64,000 bases of DNA, from positions 54,586,441-54,650,440 of the forward strand of contig OZ024854.1 in the NCBI GenBank assembly GCA_964017155.1. Reading direction: 5' to 3'. The notes beneath the pieces are model-generated. The model searched no databases, was not told where the DNA came from, and worked only from the letters and a program-made list of their open reading frames with translations. The stretch comes from Oasisia sp. SBJ-2009 (Eukaryota > Annelida > Polychaeta > Sabellida > Siboglinidae). Shown here piece by piece: positions 34,701-46,900 of this stretch (the first letter of the stretch is position 1; every line of letters starts with the position of its first letter). Made by a program: the position numbers and the translations under genes.

Positions 34701-37472
34701 CCAAGGCAACGAGATGCTGCAGTCCCCACATCAACAGAGACTTGGTTGCATCAAACAAAGCCGGCGACCTACAGAGTACAAATTGTCTGACAATATTTAC
34801 TACTGGTTGTACACTGGTAGGAAATACACACTGGTTAAATCACTTTTGTTAATACATGTTAAAGGACAAAAAAAGGCTACGGTTTCGTGTCATACACCTA
34901 ATAGAGTTTATACAAAGTAACAATTTCCACATATACTCAATTTTTTAACGTCAGCGGTTTACTCAGAATGTGACTTTAAAGTCTAAAATTCTAACGAAAT
35001 CCACGATGGTCTAGACGCCGCCATAGGTGAAGGGTTAACTTGGCTTGGCCATTCAGCACGCGGCATTCTATATCTCTGCTGAAGCCGGTCAGCTTCCTGC
35101 GACGTTGTTAAGGGTCAACAACTTCGAGTCTTCGACAGTTCGTTCAGTTGGCGTGACATCTAGCAGCTGCTTATAGACGTATATCTAAATCTGTGGTTAA
35201 ATCTATGGTAAACTTTAGTAATTATGCCTTAGTGTTCGGCATACGGTTGCAATAATAGTTGAAACAACCGGTAGTATTGAAGCAATGGATTCACATTGGT
35301 GATTTGCGAGCGTACTGTTTGGAATCCCTCCAGTCCAAGTACAGTTCACTTTACTCGGTCCATTTTGAGGAGAAATGCTTTGATGTAGACATGTATCATC
35401 GGTTGATCAGCATGTTACGCGCGTTGCCGAGTTGCAGCCATTTCATGACAACAGCCAAACCCCATGCAGGGAATCTACGTGGAGAGCGGCTCACCGTCGT
35501 GACGTCATTCTTCATCTAAGATGGGGTAGCGACCGTAGCGCACAGTATTTGGATGGCTGGGTGTTAAAAAATATTTTTCTGGTAAACCGCTGGCATTAAA
35601 AAATTGAGTATATGTGGAAATTGTTACTTTATATTAACTCTATTAGGTGTATGCCACGAAACAGTTAACTTTTTTTGTCCTTTAAGCTATATTCTATCTA
35701 CATTGTATTTGTACAGCTATATGGTTAATTTCTAATAATTTTTGCATCACTTTTAAATAGTTAAATTTGATAATTGATGTTATTATATGTTAATAAAACA
35801 TTCATAGCTGCAAGGAAAAACAGGATGTACTGATTAGATCATGACATTTAAAAGTATCCTATCTCATAAACTACCAGGACAAAATACAATGTTCAAATGG
35901 ATTAATTCAAATTGGTTTTTCTTCTGCAGAAATCTAGCACTTTTTCATTCAAACTTAAACGTTGTACCTATTCACTATGGCCTCACTTAGACTATGTACC
36001 TGTTAACTGCGATCTGGTTTCTTACGCAAGCTGCACACGCGTTGCGTAGGCATCGCAGACTGTCAGTTGCCAGATCAACTTCTTTTCCTGGTGCCACTGG
36101 CAAAGATCCTTCTAGTGATAATCTCACTGGTGATAATTCTTTTGCGATCTTGTCAAGCAGCTGGCCAAGGTCACAGATAACGTACAAAGGCAACGTTTCC
36201 CTAGAACCAGAGAGCAGGATGATAATTACAGTGAATATTTTGAATTTGTGGACAAATTTGCGAGGTGTCCCGTCTCACTAGTACATTTTTAAATATACTA
36301 TACAATATGTCATAGTTTACTGGCTTTGCATGTGAAAGATAGCCGAAAGTTTTTTGTTTAATTAAGAACCACCACAATTTTGTCATAATTATATTTTAAC
36401 ATAAATGTGATACAGCTGTCAATATAACCCACTGAAATAACAATCTAAGCAAAGGTAGTTATAACGTCAATATGGGTTCAGATTTATGTTCAGTACACTG
36501 ACCGTGACATAAGTGTGCCAAGAAGTTTGGAGGTACAATATGGATATCTTTCGCAAATGTTTCTTCATATTTTTCTATGAAAATGTTTTCTTTATATTGT
36601 TATTGCTAGTGTACCAATGCTCGTCGACCAGCTCAGTATACACAACTTATTGTTGATTTAAGACTCGCTGGCCACAGTGCTAAAATGTTGCACAGTCTAG
36701 ATTTTATTTCATTACAAATATATTTAAGCTGGTTCTCTCATCAACATATATAATGGATGAAGATATGTGTTATGGAAAATAGTAGCAATTCAAGTTTGAA
36801 TTGAAATTCTGAGTGCATCTTCTCGAAAGACTTAATTTGTCGGCAGAAAATTGAATATTTTGTGCGTGTAAATGGATGGAATCCATGCTGTGGCAAATAC
36901 CAATCACATGAGCCTGTGATGCAGGTCTTCTAATGGATACATCTCATGAGACGGAAAATGGGCTTCTAAATATGATTACACTAAATATGTCAATAATTCA
37001 ACTGGTCTCAAACTCAACATAATTGTCAAGATGCAAATGAAAAATACTAGGCCACTGGCCATTCATGACTTTCACTGGCTGGTTGTTAGATGCCACATGT
37101 TCATGCTGCTGCCTGTATAGATCACTTGATATTTACATGTCTCAGTAACATAAGTGACACCGTTCTCGACCCACCAGCTGCCGTTTTATGAGTTTACATG
37201 ATTTAAATTCAATAGCACCATTTTAAATTACATACATTGTTATTATTGAGCACAGCACGTTATCCCATGTTATGGCCTTTAATGTCAAATCAGCTGCAGC
37301 CTTGTCATATCCCTAATCTGGTCGCTAGTGCATGCATTTCATACTTCCAGCCAGTAAGAGATGCAAAGCAACACATTTTATGTATCACTCAAAGCAGCTA
37401 CGTGTCTTTCTAATAGGATATGTAATTGACTTCATATAAAAAGGCTAATAATATTTTTAACACAATTTTTTG

Positions 37473-37515
<43 letters not shown>

Positions 37516-40210
37516 GTAATCTTTTTTGTCATCAATATCATCATATTTGTTCAAAATATATGTAGAAAATGCGTTTTTAATGAAGTGATTTGACCAGTGA
37601 AGTACAGGTGTCGTACAAGACACCTACTGCCACAAATCGTGCATTGTTTTGCAAAAAGAAAGGAGACACGATTACTGACTAAATTTGTTTAGCACGTCAA
37701 GATGAAGACTGCGGTAGTTGAATTCGTATTCTCAACATATCACATTTTCAAAAATACTCATTAATAAGTAAAATAGATTAGCATACAATACAGGGAATAA
37801 TTTTTAAATGTAAACAAAATGTGACGTCTAAACCTCCGCGAGTCACTACTGCCACAGTGAACTCCGTCAGGTGGCGCCAAGAAAAGCGCGTTATTTACTT
37901 ACACATTTTGATCGATTTCAGGCATTAATTATTATTTTTTGATCACGTGACAAGTGCATACGTATAGTACAAGTGTAGTAGATACGCCCTGCGAAGTTTG
38001 GTCATCGTAGGTGATCATTTTGATGTTTGTTTCGAGGTGCGGGCCTAAACTGCAAAAGTACCCTTATCCATACATAACGTCATAAGCATGTTAGTCAGCC
38101 GTTAGCACGAAGATTTACAACCACATTTTGATCCATTTATTTCGATCTTATTCGGAATGTCAAAATAACAAGAGTACTCTAAATGTAACGAATAAGCAAA
38201 TATTAACTTACTGGACATATTTCTGACGCATCTGTAGGTGGTAATTATGGATAATATAACTGTCTTTAGCTGGTTGTGCGCTCCGCTAGATCGCACTTGC
38301 CGAAAGGAGTGAAAACAGTGCTGCCTCTAGCGACCAAGTGTGAAACTCATTATCTGGTAAGGTCTGGTAAGGTCGCTTTTCGACTAAAATTTCGTGCAGG
38401 CGCTTTAAAACCATTCTAACGGTTATAAATATCATACCTAAAACTATTACAATGGCATTTATATAATAAGTAATAAAACCTAATGGTATAAATTAATATC
38501 ACAAACATGCTCTTGTCTATTTGAAAATTTGTTGGAAATTTAATAGATATAATTTTACAGCGACAAATCATATATCCACCGCATGGCTTTTATGCTGTAG
38601 TATCAGATTTTTCTGAAAACACGTTTGTTGTACTTGCTTCAGCAGTACATATCGTAAAATTGGAACGATACAGAGAAGGTTAGCATGGACCCCTGCGCAA
38701 GGATGACACGCAAATTCGTGAAGCGTTCCAACTTTTTTTCGTTTTTTACATCATAAGTACATGTTACTGCATGATCTGCCCGTGTAATTTTTTTCCTGTA
38801 AATATATGTCTACATACTAATAACTTTAAATATTTACAACACTGAAATAATGTTCTGTTTGATCTTGGTAGGGAAATTAAGAAGAGCTTTACGTGCAGAG
38901 CAGCTGTGCAAAAATGTGAAAATCTCGTTCACACCTGTCCAGATCTGTTCAAGAAATAACAGTGACATCCGCCGTTATTTTCAGATCTGCTCTGGAAATA
39001 ACGCTGAGATTCACTTATTTCCAGATCTGCTGTGGAAATAGCTAGGCCAACTGAGGGCGTATATATTTGTTATTATACAGCACATCACATTTTATCCCAG
39101 GATATGAACTTTAAGGCTCCAATACGGTATCAGACATGGTTGTATAACAGTGTCACGTCTGACAGTTATGCCTGGTGGCCTGCTACTGTCACACCTTCTG
39201 ACAGTGGCTGGCGGAAGTGCGACTATGGTCTACGTGTGAAGGTAAAGTAGTTCTCTTTTGACAAGATGAAGATGTGTTCATACAATTTTATTCGATATTG
39301 GATGCTATGTGTTGGGTGACAATAGCACATGGATCCAGAGTGTTTGGTTTTTCATTTCAATTTTTCATATTGCTATATAGGGTATATAGTATAGTAACTT
39401 ATCCGACATGACAGTCGAACAACTGTGTCTGATAGTGTATCGGAGGGGTGTGGAATGTGGATAGTATAGTGGTTAGCACATCCACCTGGCATGCCGGCGG
39501 CCCAGGTTCAATACCTGGTCATGGCAGGCATGGTATATTTCGTGTTAAACTTGGCTCTCAACATTGGGAAGTCATATATATCCCTTGTGAATTGGAGCAT
39601 CACGTTAATGTCGGTCCCGTCTCAATTTGGGACGTAAAAGAGGACGACAAGCACCTTGGGCTTGGCAGTGAGTGACAGTATCACTCAATGACAGTAAAGT
39701 CATAGAAAGGTCAGTACGGCACGTCGTACCGTAAGAAGCCGATGCAGCGATGGCGATTCACGCCGATTGTATACATGAATTACTGCCTAGACCTAGTTCA
39801 ATGATACATCATAATAAGATCATAACGTTGTAACCACAATATATACAAACTAGTCAGTTAATATTCAGGTAACCAATATTCAATTTTAATAGACCAATTA
39901 AGTGGACAATTACCGACAACTCAAATCACAAGACTAGTACTACTAGTAACTAGTCTAGGGTACCCTAGCCTAGGCCTAGTCTACTGACTAGATTTAGTAC
40001 ATATGATATTACACAACCAACTGTATATAAATCGCATTTCAACCTGTTGTCTGCACTTTTCAGCCACGATGTCAACTTCTCTGTACAATCTAATAACTTT
40101 TCGTTGTTAGATGCAACACTTTTTCTTAACTCTGATGTCACAAAGACATGAAAATCGTTTGCAAGCGAGGCCTCGACGACGGCCACGGTTTCTTCCATGG
40201 CAGCCGCCAT
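28745..40210 (-). CDS. ATXN10: Ataxin-10, complete 11-exon gene
   Basis: Exons (minus strand): 40210-40044, 36200-36000, 34768-34635, 33465-33363, 33001-32831, 32477-32400, 32254-32059, 31696-31588, 30027-29843, 29512-29449 and 28953-28745. The coding length is 1,617 nt, 538 residues plus stop, somewhat longer than the human protein (475). Ataxin-10 is a cytoplasmic armadillo-repeat protein linked to neuronal survival and cytokinesis. Its C-terminal domain is the best match here (NLIRLVGN, GGIPLIMDHMNIDARNNF, QWAVVAIRNLCEDN, QQFGVDAQ). Exon 1 starts MAAAMEETVAVVEASLAN and ends in AG, in phase with exon 2 (G|GAA ACG). It differs from the truncated copy at a few residues (V/A exon 2, L/S exon 3, M/T exon 5, T/S exon 7, A/S exon 9). 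It is head-to-head with HSD17B10. AATAAA on the minus strand at 28613-28608. Confidence 0.88.
30025..31342 (-). repeat. 49-bp splice-junction minisatellite, 27 units (copy 2)
   Basis: I count 27 starts of AGATCTGGA, two of them in shortened 47-bp units. Each unit again carries the ATXN10 acceptor TTGTTCCAG/ATCT on the minus strand. Unit variants alternate (CACTGAG or CACTCAG; GAACAA or GATCAA; GGTCTG or GGTTTG), as if sub-blocks had been duplicated. The long plus-strand frames (THTHSDLEQSHG) are artefacts. Confidence 0.92.
32438..32593 (-). repeat. 52-bp splice-junction minisatellite, 3 units (copy 2)
   Basis: Three units of the repeat described at 17652-18015, in the intact ATXN10 gene. Each carries the exon start plus its acceptor. 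Confidence 0.9.
34863..35681. mobile_element. Kolobok-like DNA transposon, copy 2
   Basis: Same element as 20289-21107, with TTAA at 34859-34862 and 35682-35685. The THAP-remnant frame is at 35259-35519 and identical in translation to copy 1. Confidence 0.75.
36572..38629. other. Unique part of ATXN10 intron 1, no gene recognised
   Basis: AT-rich sequence right of the duplication. Contains a (TA)n tract at 37477-37513. A 63-codon frame at 38102-38296 (-) has no recognised features. Confidence 0.5.
37477..37513. repeat. (AT)n microsatellite
   Basis: About 18 AT dinucleotides inside ATXN10 intron 1. Confidence 0.9.
38630..38739 (+). ncRNA. U6: U6 spliceosomal snRNA (gene variant or pseudogene)
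   Basis: Colinear over its whole length with U6 (about 107 nt). It has the 5' stem-loop, the invariant ATACAGAGA box, the TTAGCATGG region, CCCCTGCGCAAGGATGACACG and the 3' GCGTTCC, ending in seven T (Pol III stop). The 5' stem is GTACT/AGTAC where the human stem is GTGCT/AGCAC, so one pair changed on both sides. An extra A between ATGG and CCCCTG, at the start of the internal stem-loop, is unusual. I find no clear TATA box at -30, and no A-rich tail or obvious flanking repeats of a retropseudogene. It lies on the opposite strand within ATXN10 intron 1. Confidence 0.85.
38939..39040. repeat. Short tandem repeat of ~42 bp, about 2.5 units
   Basis: The phrase CCAGATCTGCTCTGGAAATAA recurs three times with divergence, separated by about 40 bp. 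It lies in ATXN10 intron 1. Confidence 0.6.
39448..39680 (+). mobile_element. tRNA-derived SINE or tRNA-like sequence
   Basis: A tRNA-like head contains the A-box region TATAGTGGTTAGCA (39465-39478) and a B box GGTTCAATACC (39505-39515), with a plausible T-arm (CCAGG/CCTGG). The anticodon stem pairs poorly, so it is not a functional tRNA. The following ~150 bp look like a SINE body but I do not recognise the family. It is unlike the SINE at 12778. Confidence 0.45.
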
Positions 40211-40944
40211 GTTTCAATGGGAAACCATTTGGCGCAGACTAACAGGCGGACCACAAAAGGGCGGACGAAGCCGTCCGGGCGGCGATCGCGTCCGGGCGTA
40301 CCACATTCATAAGGATTTGTGCGATCTTTGTTCCGTCTTTACATGCGTTGTTGTTGTGCGTGCGCGTTCGTGTATACATACATAATACATACACCACACA
40401 CACACACACATATATAATTGCGAAATAAAATAATAAGCAGTTTTTCTTACAAACACTGCATGCTATTCAATGTAAGACGTTATGAACAGCATTGAATGTG
40501 GTGCTCAACAAAGTAAATATTATTATAACAGCAACTGTTAATCATATTATTTGATATATGATTCATAGTTAATTTTACATCACATCACAGCAATCGTGCC
40601 AATAAATATTTCAACGTATAGTATCAATGAAATACGTATCAGTTTTTTTTACACTTACGCACGAGAGCACTCCTCAAGGGCCACACTAACAGCAACAACA
40701 GCATGTTGAAGCTAGGCGGTATTCGGAAGAAGAAGACAACCACAACACGTAACCGTGGAGCGTAGATATCGCTCGAATCTACGATTGCAGTAGTCCGTAG
40801 CCCAGCAGCGAATGTATTCATGATCCGCCTTTTAGCATGCGCCAATCATTTAAATATGGGCCGCACAAACTCAAATTGTGCATCGTGATTGGGCAATAAA
40901 TTATCCTATAAACATCCGGTAATGACAACGTGCTTTGAGCGAAG
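40211..40944. promoter_or_regulatory. Head-to-head intergenic region ATXN10 / HSD17B10
   Basis: Only 734 bp separate the two opposed start codons. The part next to ATXN10 is GC- and CpG-rich (GGGCGG, GGCGATCGCG near 40260-40300), as expected for a shared or paired housekeeping promoter. A 68-codon minus-strand frame (40639-40845) ends near a GTAAGT. It could be an untranslated or alternative first exon, but I cannot support it as a gene. Confidence 0.5.
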
Positions 40945-43900
40945 ATGGGTTCTGTTGCAAAGCTGCGAGTAAGATTACCTTTTCATGATTTTACAGTAAT
41001 ATCATGTACTTTTCCTGACACACTGAGCCATTTAAATCCTGTTGAAACCATTAACATATGGCGACTGCTGAAGTTAAGAATCGTCGTGAAATATATAGCC
41101 CTTGAAGTTTGAACAAATACCAGACCTGTCACTGTCAGTCGCAGTGTCAAACGTACACATTGACACCGTGACCGTGTCCTTTTTCTGGGTAATCCCTTTT
41201 TATAGATTCGAGTCAAAACATATCTTTGGGGTTCAAAGACAGCTTGTCAGAGATTAGGAGGAGGTCTGGCCTTTGCGTGTTTCACTGATTATAATTTATA
41301 TAATTGTAAAAACGGTGACTAGCGTAACACAACAATTATTATTTTAATAAGATGCCTTTGCCTTGGCTTTGGCTTTGCTTTGGCTTTGCCGCATTGCCAT
41401 TGCCAGGCCCAGGCATTGGCATGATGGCGCCCCATTAAAATTCCCGCGTTCGAGTCCCATACTTGGCCTGCGACTAGGTCTAGGACTAGGTCTACTAGGA
41501 CATACAATTATTCTATGACCTTCATACAAATTATAAATATAAAACTGAGCAATTAATGAAACTCGACATTATGACTGCATATTGGATAACAAGAACTATG
41601 CCAATGTATATGCATTCCCTGGCTCTATTAATATTATTATTAATTATGGAGTGGCTATATACATTCGGATACGGTTGAATAGCCTGGGGCTGGGGGACTT
41701 ACATCTGGATATGGACAAATAGTGTAGGTCGGTACCCAATCAGGGTAATTGTCTGGATACATTTCTCATGGGAATTCAATTCAAATTCGCACAAGTGGCA
41801 CGATTAAGATGGGCGAACTCACATTTGGACGTGAGTTCGCGGATTTTAAAAGTTTATCAGCAGCCATTGCGCAATTTGAAAATAGTAACTTTGTTCAGTT
41901 TTATAACCAAAGATCATAGGACAGTCGTCCGTAACCGCTCAAATAGCGTATAGTCGGGTTATTTGCCCATATTTATCTGGTCAGGTAGCATATGCAAACA
42001 TGATGAGCTATTTGTCCATATCCGGATGAATAGTTCCCCAGGGTATTTGACTGTATCTGATCAAATAGCCACGGCCTATTAATTATATCTTTATGCGAGT
42101 GACAACTAGCATAGTGCATGCAATGATATGGGTGTACGTATTGTTAGGAACATTGTGGGAATACTCTAGCCATGTACAGAGTGGTGACCTAACATAAAAA
42201 AGAAGCTTTAAAGTGATATGGATGACAACATGCAGCGATTTGATCATTGCAATACATACAATGGCTGATAGTGATACAAATTAAATTAAGAAAAATCTTA
42301 TATACTAATGTAACAAGAGCAATAAGGGAAGAACATTGTATTTATCCCTGTCTACCTGTGTGTGTTTGTCAGGGGCTGGTGACACTGGTGACGGGGGGAG
42401 CCTCGGGACTGGGTCGTGGCACCGTTGAGAGGTTTGTGCGTGAAGGAGCAAAGGTCGTGATCTGTGACCTGCCGAGCTCAGCTGGTCAGGACTTGGCGAG
42501 TCAGCTCGGAGAGAACGTTGCATTCTCACCCACAGATGTAAGTACGACCCTCAGCTTAAATGTACTATAGCATTCACTTGTTTGTTATTCGTTCCTAGAT
42601 TTGACATAAAAATCGCACAATGTAGGAACCCCTGAGTTTATGATGTAAGAAACGTCTTCAAGAATATCCATAAAACCTTTGATGGGAGGATTTTTCATTG
42701 AGGAGCCTTTTAATGTTGTATATCAATTTTTTTGTTTTATGCAATACATTTTTTTAATAATAATCTCAAATTCTCAAGTATATTGAGCCAAAATATGCTA
42801 ATAAATTAGATCATTTGTAATAATGAAATACAACAGTGACTTTTAATGATAATTGTGTCATCTTTATTGCCACTAAACTAAAACCCAGACTGTCACAAGT
42901 TGGCTCTTACACATATCTATCATTTGGACCCATGGGTAAACTTCGTCTTGGACGGATATAAGTGACATTGAGCCAGTAATAGATCAGTAAATAGTTGAGG
43001 CACAAAAAATAATTTCACATAATTATCAATAAATCATTAAATAATTGAGGCACAATAAATAATTTCACCTATAATTATCAATAAATCATTAAATAATTGA
43101 GGCACAAACAAATTATTTCACAAATAATTATCAATAAATCATTAAATATTTGAGGCACAAACAAATTATTTCACAAATAATTATCAATATATCAGGAAAT
43201 AATTGAGGTACAAAAATATTTCACATTATAATGATCAATTATGCTTTTGAAGTGAAATACCAGTCATACCACAATGTGTATATATAGATTGTTGTGTATT
43301 GCTGGACAAATACACATGTACACATCAGGTAGACTAGCATCTATTTATGCAAGTTCACACACACATTTGCTAGAAAATGTGTGGACTGACATTTGTACCC
43401 AGCATAAAGGCCTGCCCTGACTCTTACCCCAAACACCAACTCTTACTCTGATCCCGTCTGTCAATACTTCTAATTCTGATTGTCCAACTCTGACCCTGGT
43501 AATTGCAGCTGAGCAATAATTGAGTGTTCACTGGATACAACTATAGAAATGACTAATCCACCTTTTGTAGGTGACAAATGAGGCTGATGTGAAAGCAGCA
43601 TTAGCTGTGGCTAAGGACAAGTTTGGACGACTGGACGTTGCGGTGAACTGTGCTGGCATAGGCATCGCCGTGGTGACATTGAACGCCAAGAAGGACCGCG
43701 TGCATTCTTTAGATGAGTTTATGCGAGTCATCAACGTAAGTACCTGGTACACAGTTGAATTCATGTAAAACCATGCTGGCCAAATTGAATGGTTATTCTG
43801 GTTTGAGCTCCAATGTTTGATACCCTGAAATGTAAACACTGTTTTATCTCATGCAGTGTAGTGCGTTTGACCCCGAATATTAACACTAATACACTGCCAC

Positions 43901-46900
43901 ACCAGGCAGTCAGTGCTTCAGACCCCAGAATGTGAACCCTATTACCCCTATAGCACTGCCCTGTTTGTCTCATCAGGTGAATACAGGTGGTACCTTCAAT
44001 GTGATTCGCCTCGCGGCCCAGATGATGTACCAGAACGAACCTAACACGGACGGTCAGCGCGGGGTCATCGTGAACACAGCCAGCATAGCCGCCTTTGATG
44101 GTCAGCGAGGCCAGGCCGCTTACTCCGCCAGCAAAGGCGCCATTGTTGGCATGACCTTGCCCATCGCCCGTGACCTTGCAGGGATTGGTATCCGAGTGAA
44201 CACAGTGGCACCTGGTGCGTTGTTTATGTTTCTCAGTTTACGGTTGAATTACACACTAATTTTTAGAGTTGCATATTATACTGAATCTTCACAAATGAAC
44301 TTGTGAATCATTAAAGGTAAGTATGCCCACCGGTTATGGGCATTGATAGGCTACATACACTTGAATAACAATGAAATTCCATGAGATATCCATACTTTAC
44401 ATGCTTCCATTAAAAATCCATGCCAAAGTCAATTTATATTTGTGCACAGTAAGTACACAATTAGAGCGAAAACTTGTTTATGTTAGCTGTTTACAGCCAG
44501 GCCAGATACAAAGCTAGTATTTAATTGGCCATTCTCTAAAAGATCCACCAATCAATGGAATCAGAATCTCCCAAATTGGGATAAAACGACATTGAAGTTC
44601 AAAGTCAGCGAATTATACAGCTGTGTAGATAAGAGATACATTCTAACACACACAGAATGTGTTGTAGACAGTCAGTCAGTGGCAAGATGACAAGAAAGAT
44701 AATGACCCAATTTCTTGTTGTTTCTGAAGTCACTAATCAAACTAAAATTGTATATGACTACCTGGGATAGCTGTCAGTCAAATCTTGTTTTCACCCGTCG
44801 AAAAAATGATCAGACAGAAGTGCGGCTAGAGAAAATTAAGTTTTTAACTTGACAATAAAATTGTCAAGTTAAAAACTAAATTTTCTCATTATGACTGCCA
44901 GCTTCACAGGGCTTAATTAATTCTGCCTGAGTTTTGGTTAAATAAATCTGTTTATTTATATGATAATTATTAGTCTGGCATACCAGTTCTGGTCACTTTT
45001 GTGTACTGATTATTTGATATTAGAATTAGATCTGTTCTATAATGAGTAAGATGGATTAAATCCAACCGTTTGTTTCCCCCTTATTATTTGTGTATTAAGT
45101 CTGAATTATTGATAATTACAAGGATTCCACATGACTATTATTAATTTGTCAGTGTAACAACTTATAATGCATAAATTCCCATAAATAATAGCAGCCACAT
45201 AAGTCATAACTAATATAATAAGTTATATGATCATATTCATACATGTGCTGAAGTTACACATTTCAAGCAGACATCTGCAGTTAATTTGGACTAAGTTATA
45301 GTTTATTACCCAGTACCAATGCAATAACAAAAAGTATGCGTGGTGTTTATGCAATCGTAACTGGCAGTGTCGGCATGTGCAGCGACACACTGTCACTGAC
45401 TCACACATGTCACTCGTGCCATGGCATGGACCATAATATTATACTAGCTTAACATTATAATTATACATTAAAACACGAAGACTACCAGTATTTATAATGG
45501 CTAACTACGAATTCAAGCATGATGACATTTCAAAATAAAACAAACGTTAATTTCATTCAAGTTTAATGTTGCAAATTTGAAAACGGTTTCTTGTATTTCA
45601 AATCAAGTACTTCCGATTTCACGAAAGATTTTTTGGCATTTCATTGCATTTACCCGATTCTTTACAGTGCGGAAAATAATGTAACGATGGTTTTGATTGG
45701 CTAATCTCGCTCTCGAAGACGTGGTAACCAAGGCTATGATCGGAGAAATTTAATTAGGCCAATATTAGATACGCAGTAAGTTACCGTTGATACTTCATTG
45801 GTTATAAATAATAAACCTGCCATCTGGTATATAATAAAACAACTACGTAAAATCATTCGCCAGATGGCGACATAAGCAACAGGCGACGTATTTTTGCGAA
45901 TTAACAACGTACAAATCATACAATGCAACGAATGGCTAGAACTTGTCAAATAAGCCAACGTATACAGTATCAGTTTGGCATTAAATAACTGCGGGAAGGT
46001 AATCTTGTATTACATTGGTATACATAATGTTGGTATCCCTATATGTGTGGCTTCTTTCTAGTTTAGACGCCAGCAAAGCATTTTATAGACAAAATAAGAC
46101 ATGGACTGGTCCTGGACGTCATGGTCATGGAATCGATGATCATGACATGATAGACATAGACATAGTGTCATAGCTAGTAGTATACGGTCAAGCCCAAGCC
46201 AATGACACGGTGGTATTCTCTCCACGGATGTCTGAATAAAATCAGCTCCCGCAGCCCAGGCATTACTCCCATTAGCCGTAGCAACGATGCGCTCCAGTGC
46301 GGACGCTGTCGCACTTCCAGATACCGGGATGGGCGACAAGTCAAGATACTAGATAGGCACCATTACATTGACGTCTCAGCTACCACGTATTATGATGACG
46401 TCACTCTAATTGCACTCAACCACACAGACACATCACTGCAAGCTCTGACACACATTGCTGAGCATGAGTCTCACCTGATCAGGTGTGAAGTCAGCGACTC
46501 AAGACACAAATTAATGGTTATGTACAACGTGACACATACCCAATATGGCCCCTGGAAGCAATCAGACCTTGGATGTAACAGAAGAAACCAACCTTGATAG
46601 TCGATACGTAACAATTTTACGTATGGTCAGAATCAGTGGATTCCATAAAGGCTAGATGCACGACACACTCGCTAAAAGTTGTTGGCAAGCATGGACTACA
46701 GGGCATTAAACTGTAGAACTGTTGTATACTACCCAAGCTAACGTACGTCGTGGAGGTCCTACGTCTGACATGTTCCTAAGGACAGCATCGATAGCTACCA
46801 GAAGCAGATTCTGAGGTGGATGTTTCACTTACATCCAAGTACTGGTCCCTCTGGGATGTACCCGATGCTCACCCTATTACCCATTGAAGACATCCTGGCT

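Larger units (their letters stand above)
22001..36571 (+). repeat. Segmental tandem duplication, copy 2 (14,571 bp)
   Basis: Direct repeat of 8291-22000. Offsets move stepwise from 13,710 to 13,709, to 14,783 after the 49-bp array, to 14,577 after the 52-bp array, and to 14,574 at the end. These steps are explained almost entirely by repeat-unit numbers. It ends at ...TTCTTCATATT (36571), where unique sequence starts. Confidence 0.95.

Noticed and set aside
38212..38231. Possible 20-nt first coding exon on the minus strand (ATG ... CA/GTAAGT)
   Set aside because: A good donor alone is not enough. No promoter and no second exon could be recognised to its left.
40639..40845. 68-codon minus-strand frame between ATXN10 and HSD17B10
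   Set aside because: No recognisable domain or partner exon. It may be a noncoding exon with a GTAAGT donor, but evidence is too thin.
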